Shown here in pieces: positions 63,401 to 64,000 of a stretch of DNA of 64,000 nt. The position numbers were made by a program, and so were the translations under genes. The stretch's first letter is position 1, and each line of letters begins with the position of its first letter. Source of the DNA: Aquarana catesbeiana (taxonomy: Eukaryota > Chordata > Amphibia > Anura > Ranidae); assembly GCF_042186555.1 (NCBI RefSeq), contig NC_133324.1:133661577-133725576 (forward strand), written 5' to 3'. Below the pieces are notes generated by a model, which ran no database searches, was not told the DNA's origin, and saw only the letters and a list, made by a program, of their open reading frames with translations.

Positions 63401-64000
63401 TGTGTATCTAGTTTAGCACCCGGTTGCCCAAGTCAGGGGGGAGAGGTCAATGCTTTGCCACCTCTCCCTGGTTTGTTTGTGGGCTTTCATTGGGGTCCAG
63501 CATCCCTCCCGTGCTCTATAAAAGGGAAGGTGTCCAGAACCTAGGGGAACCCTCAGGAACACCTGGAGAAACGCTTGCAGAATGCACACAACTAAAGACT
63601 CGCTGGGACCTGCATGGACTTTCCTCTTTGCAGGTAACCTGGGGTAACCACAGTTAGGTTTAGTTAGAAAAGGAACATTATAGTATGTTATACATGGTTC
63701 GCCAAGTTTACAGTAAACATTAATTTAACTGCTCAGACCCTGGTCTGAAGTTATTCAAGGGGTGCATGTGAGGACTTGGCATGTCATCAAAGAACTTGAG
63801 TCTATAACCACAAAATGAGGCATGTGTAACCTCATTACAACAGAGGTTCAACTACATCTAGCCATTGGGATGGTACCTGATAGGTGACAGGTTCTCCAGT
63901 AGCGAGGGGTCTGTGTGTTGACTCCCTCCTTAGCTGTCCGTCTCTGAAGGTCTCTGGGAGTGGACTGGCGTTACAGAGATCTCATACTTGGTCACTTGAT
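63401..64000. other. unassigned sequence to window end
   Basis: A 77-codon frame (63424-63657) has no known match. AGGTAACCTGGGGTAACC near 63634 is a small direct repeat. Nothing else recognised. Confidence 0.4.

Overview
The window is vertebrate nuclear DNA, most likely from a frog and probably a ranid. It is AT-rich and packed with microsatellites. It holds Tc1/mariner, hAT and piggyBac-like DNA transposons, L1-type LINEs, tRNA-derived SINE pieces, one retrovirus-like LTR element and many small terminal-inverted-repeat elements, often nested. A run of exactly 500 N (9849-10348) marks a scaffold gap. There are no bacterial-style operons, CRISPR arrays or intact host protein genes. The species inference rests on remembered repeat families (ends such as TTAACCTCCCTGGCGGT and GTACACACGATCGGATT) and was not searched.

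Region by region. 1-5.5 kb: a broken Tc1 element contains a piggyBac-like MITE that itself contains another MITE; further hAT pieces and one possible minus-strand exon near 4.2-4.3 kb follow. 5.5-16.9 kb: a 260-bp hairpin element, two more piggyBac-like MITEs, palindromic MITEs, a C-rich low-complexity tract next to the N gap, and low-repeat AT-rich islands (8.3-8.9 and 15.3-15.8 kb) that could be conserved non-coding sequence. 17.0-18.5 kb: a second Tc1 element with a dead minus-strand transposase. 18.5-40 kb: MITEs and hAT elements with readable 8-bp target duplications, a 30-bp minisatellite at 25.7-26.1 kb, a long (TA)n tract, and more low-repeat islands. 40.5-41.0 kb: a CpG-containing non-repetitive stretch with a plausible minus-strand first exon and splice donors; this is the best hint of a host gene, and if it is real, much of the left 40 kb could be its first intron. 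41.3-44.6 kb: a short retrovirus-like element with a long 5' LTR, a tRNA-Pro-like primer site and a truncated 3' LTR, carrying an unrecognised cysteine-rich, basic and acidic coding region instead of gag-pol-env. A Tc1 fragment from a third lineage abuts it. 46-50 kb: hAT elements with clear target duplications, a 5'-truncated L1 ORF2 tail and a SINE head split by a hAT element. 51.7-58.7 kb: a near full-length minus-strand L1 inserted in a palindromic MITE; ORF1 is open, and ORF2 has one frameshift and one nonsense codon. 58.7-64 kb: repeats, an AT-rich low-repeat stretch and a hAT element with an internal 111-bp tandem repeat.

The coding capacity is almost entirely selfish-element machinery: LINE ORF1/ORF2, dead transposases and one unknown retroelement protein. 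The most interesting points are the retroelement with its unusual protein, the L1 with a roughly 0.95-kb spacer between ORFs, MITEs that spread paired ZNF143-like motifs, and the candidate promoter at 40.7-41.0 kb.
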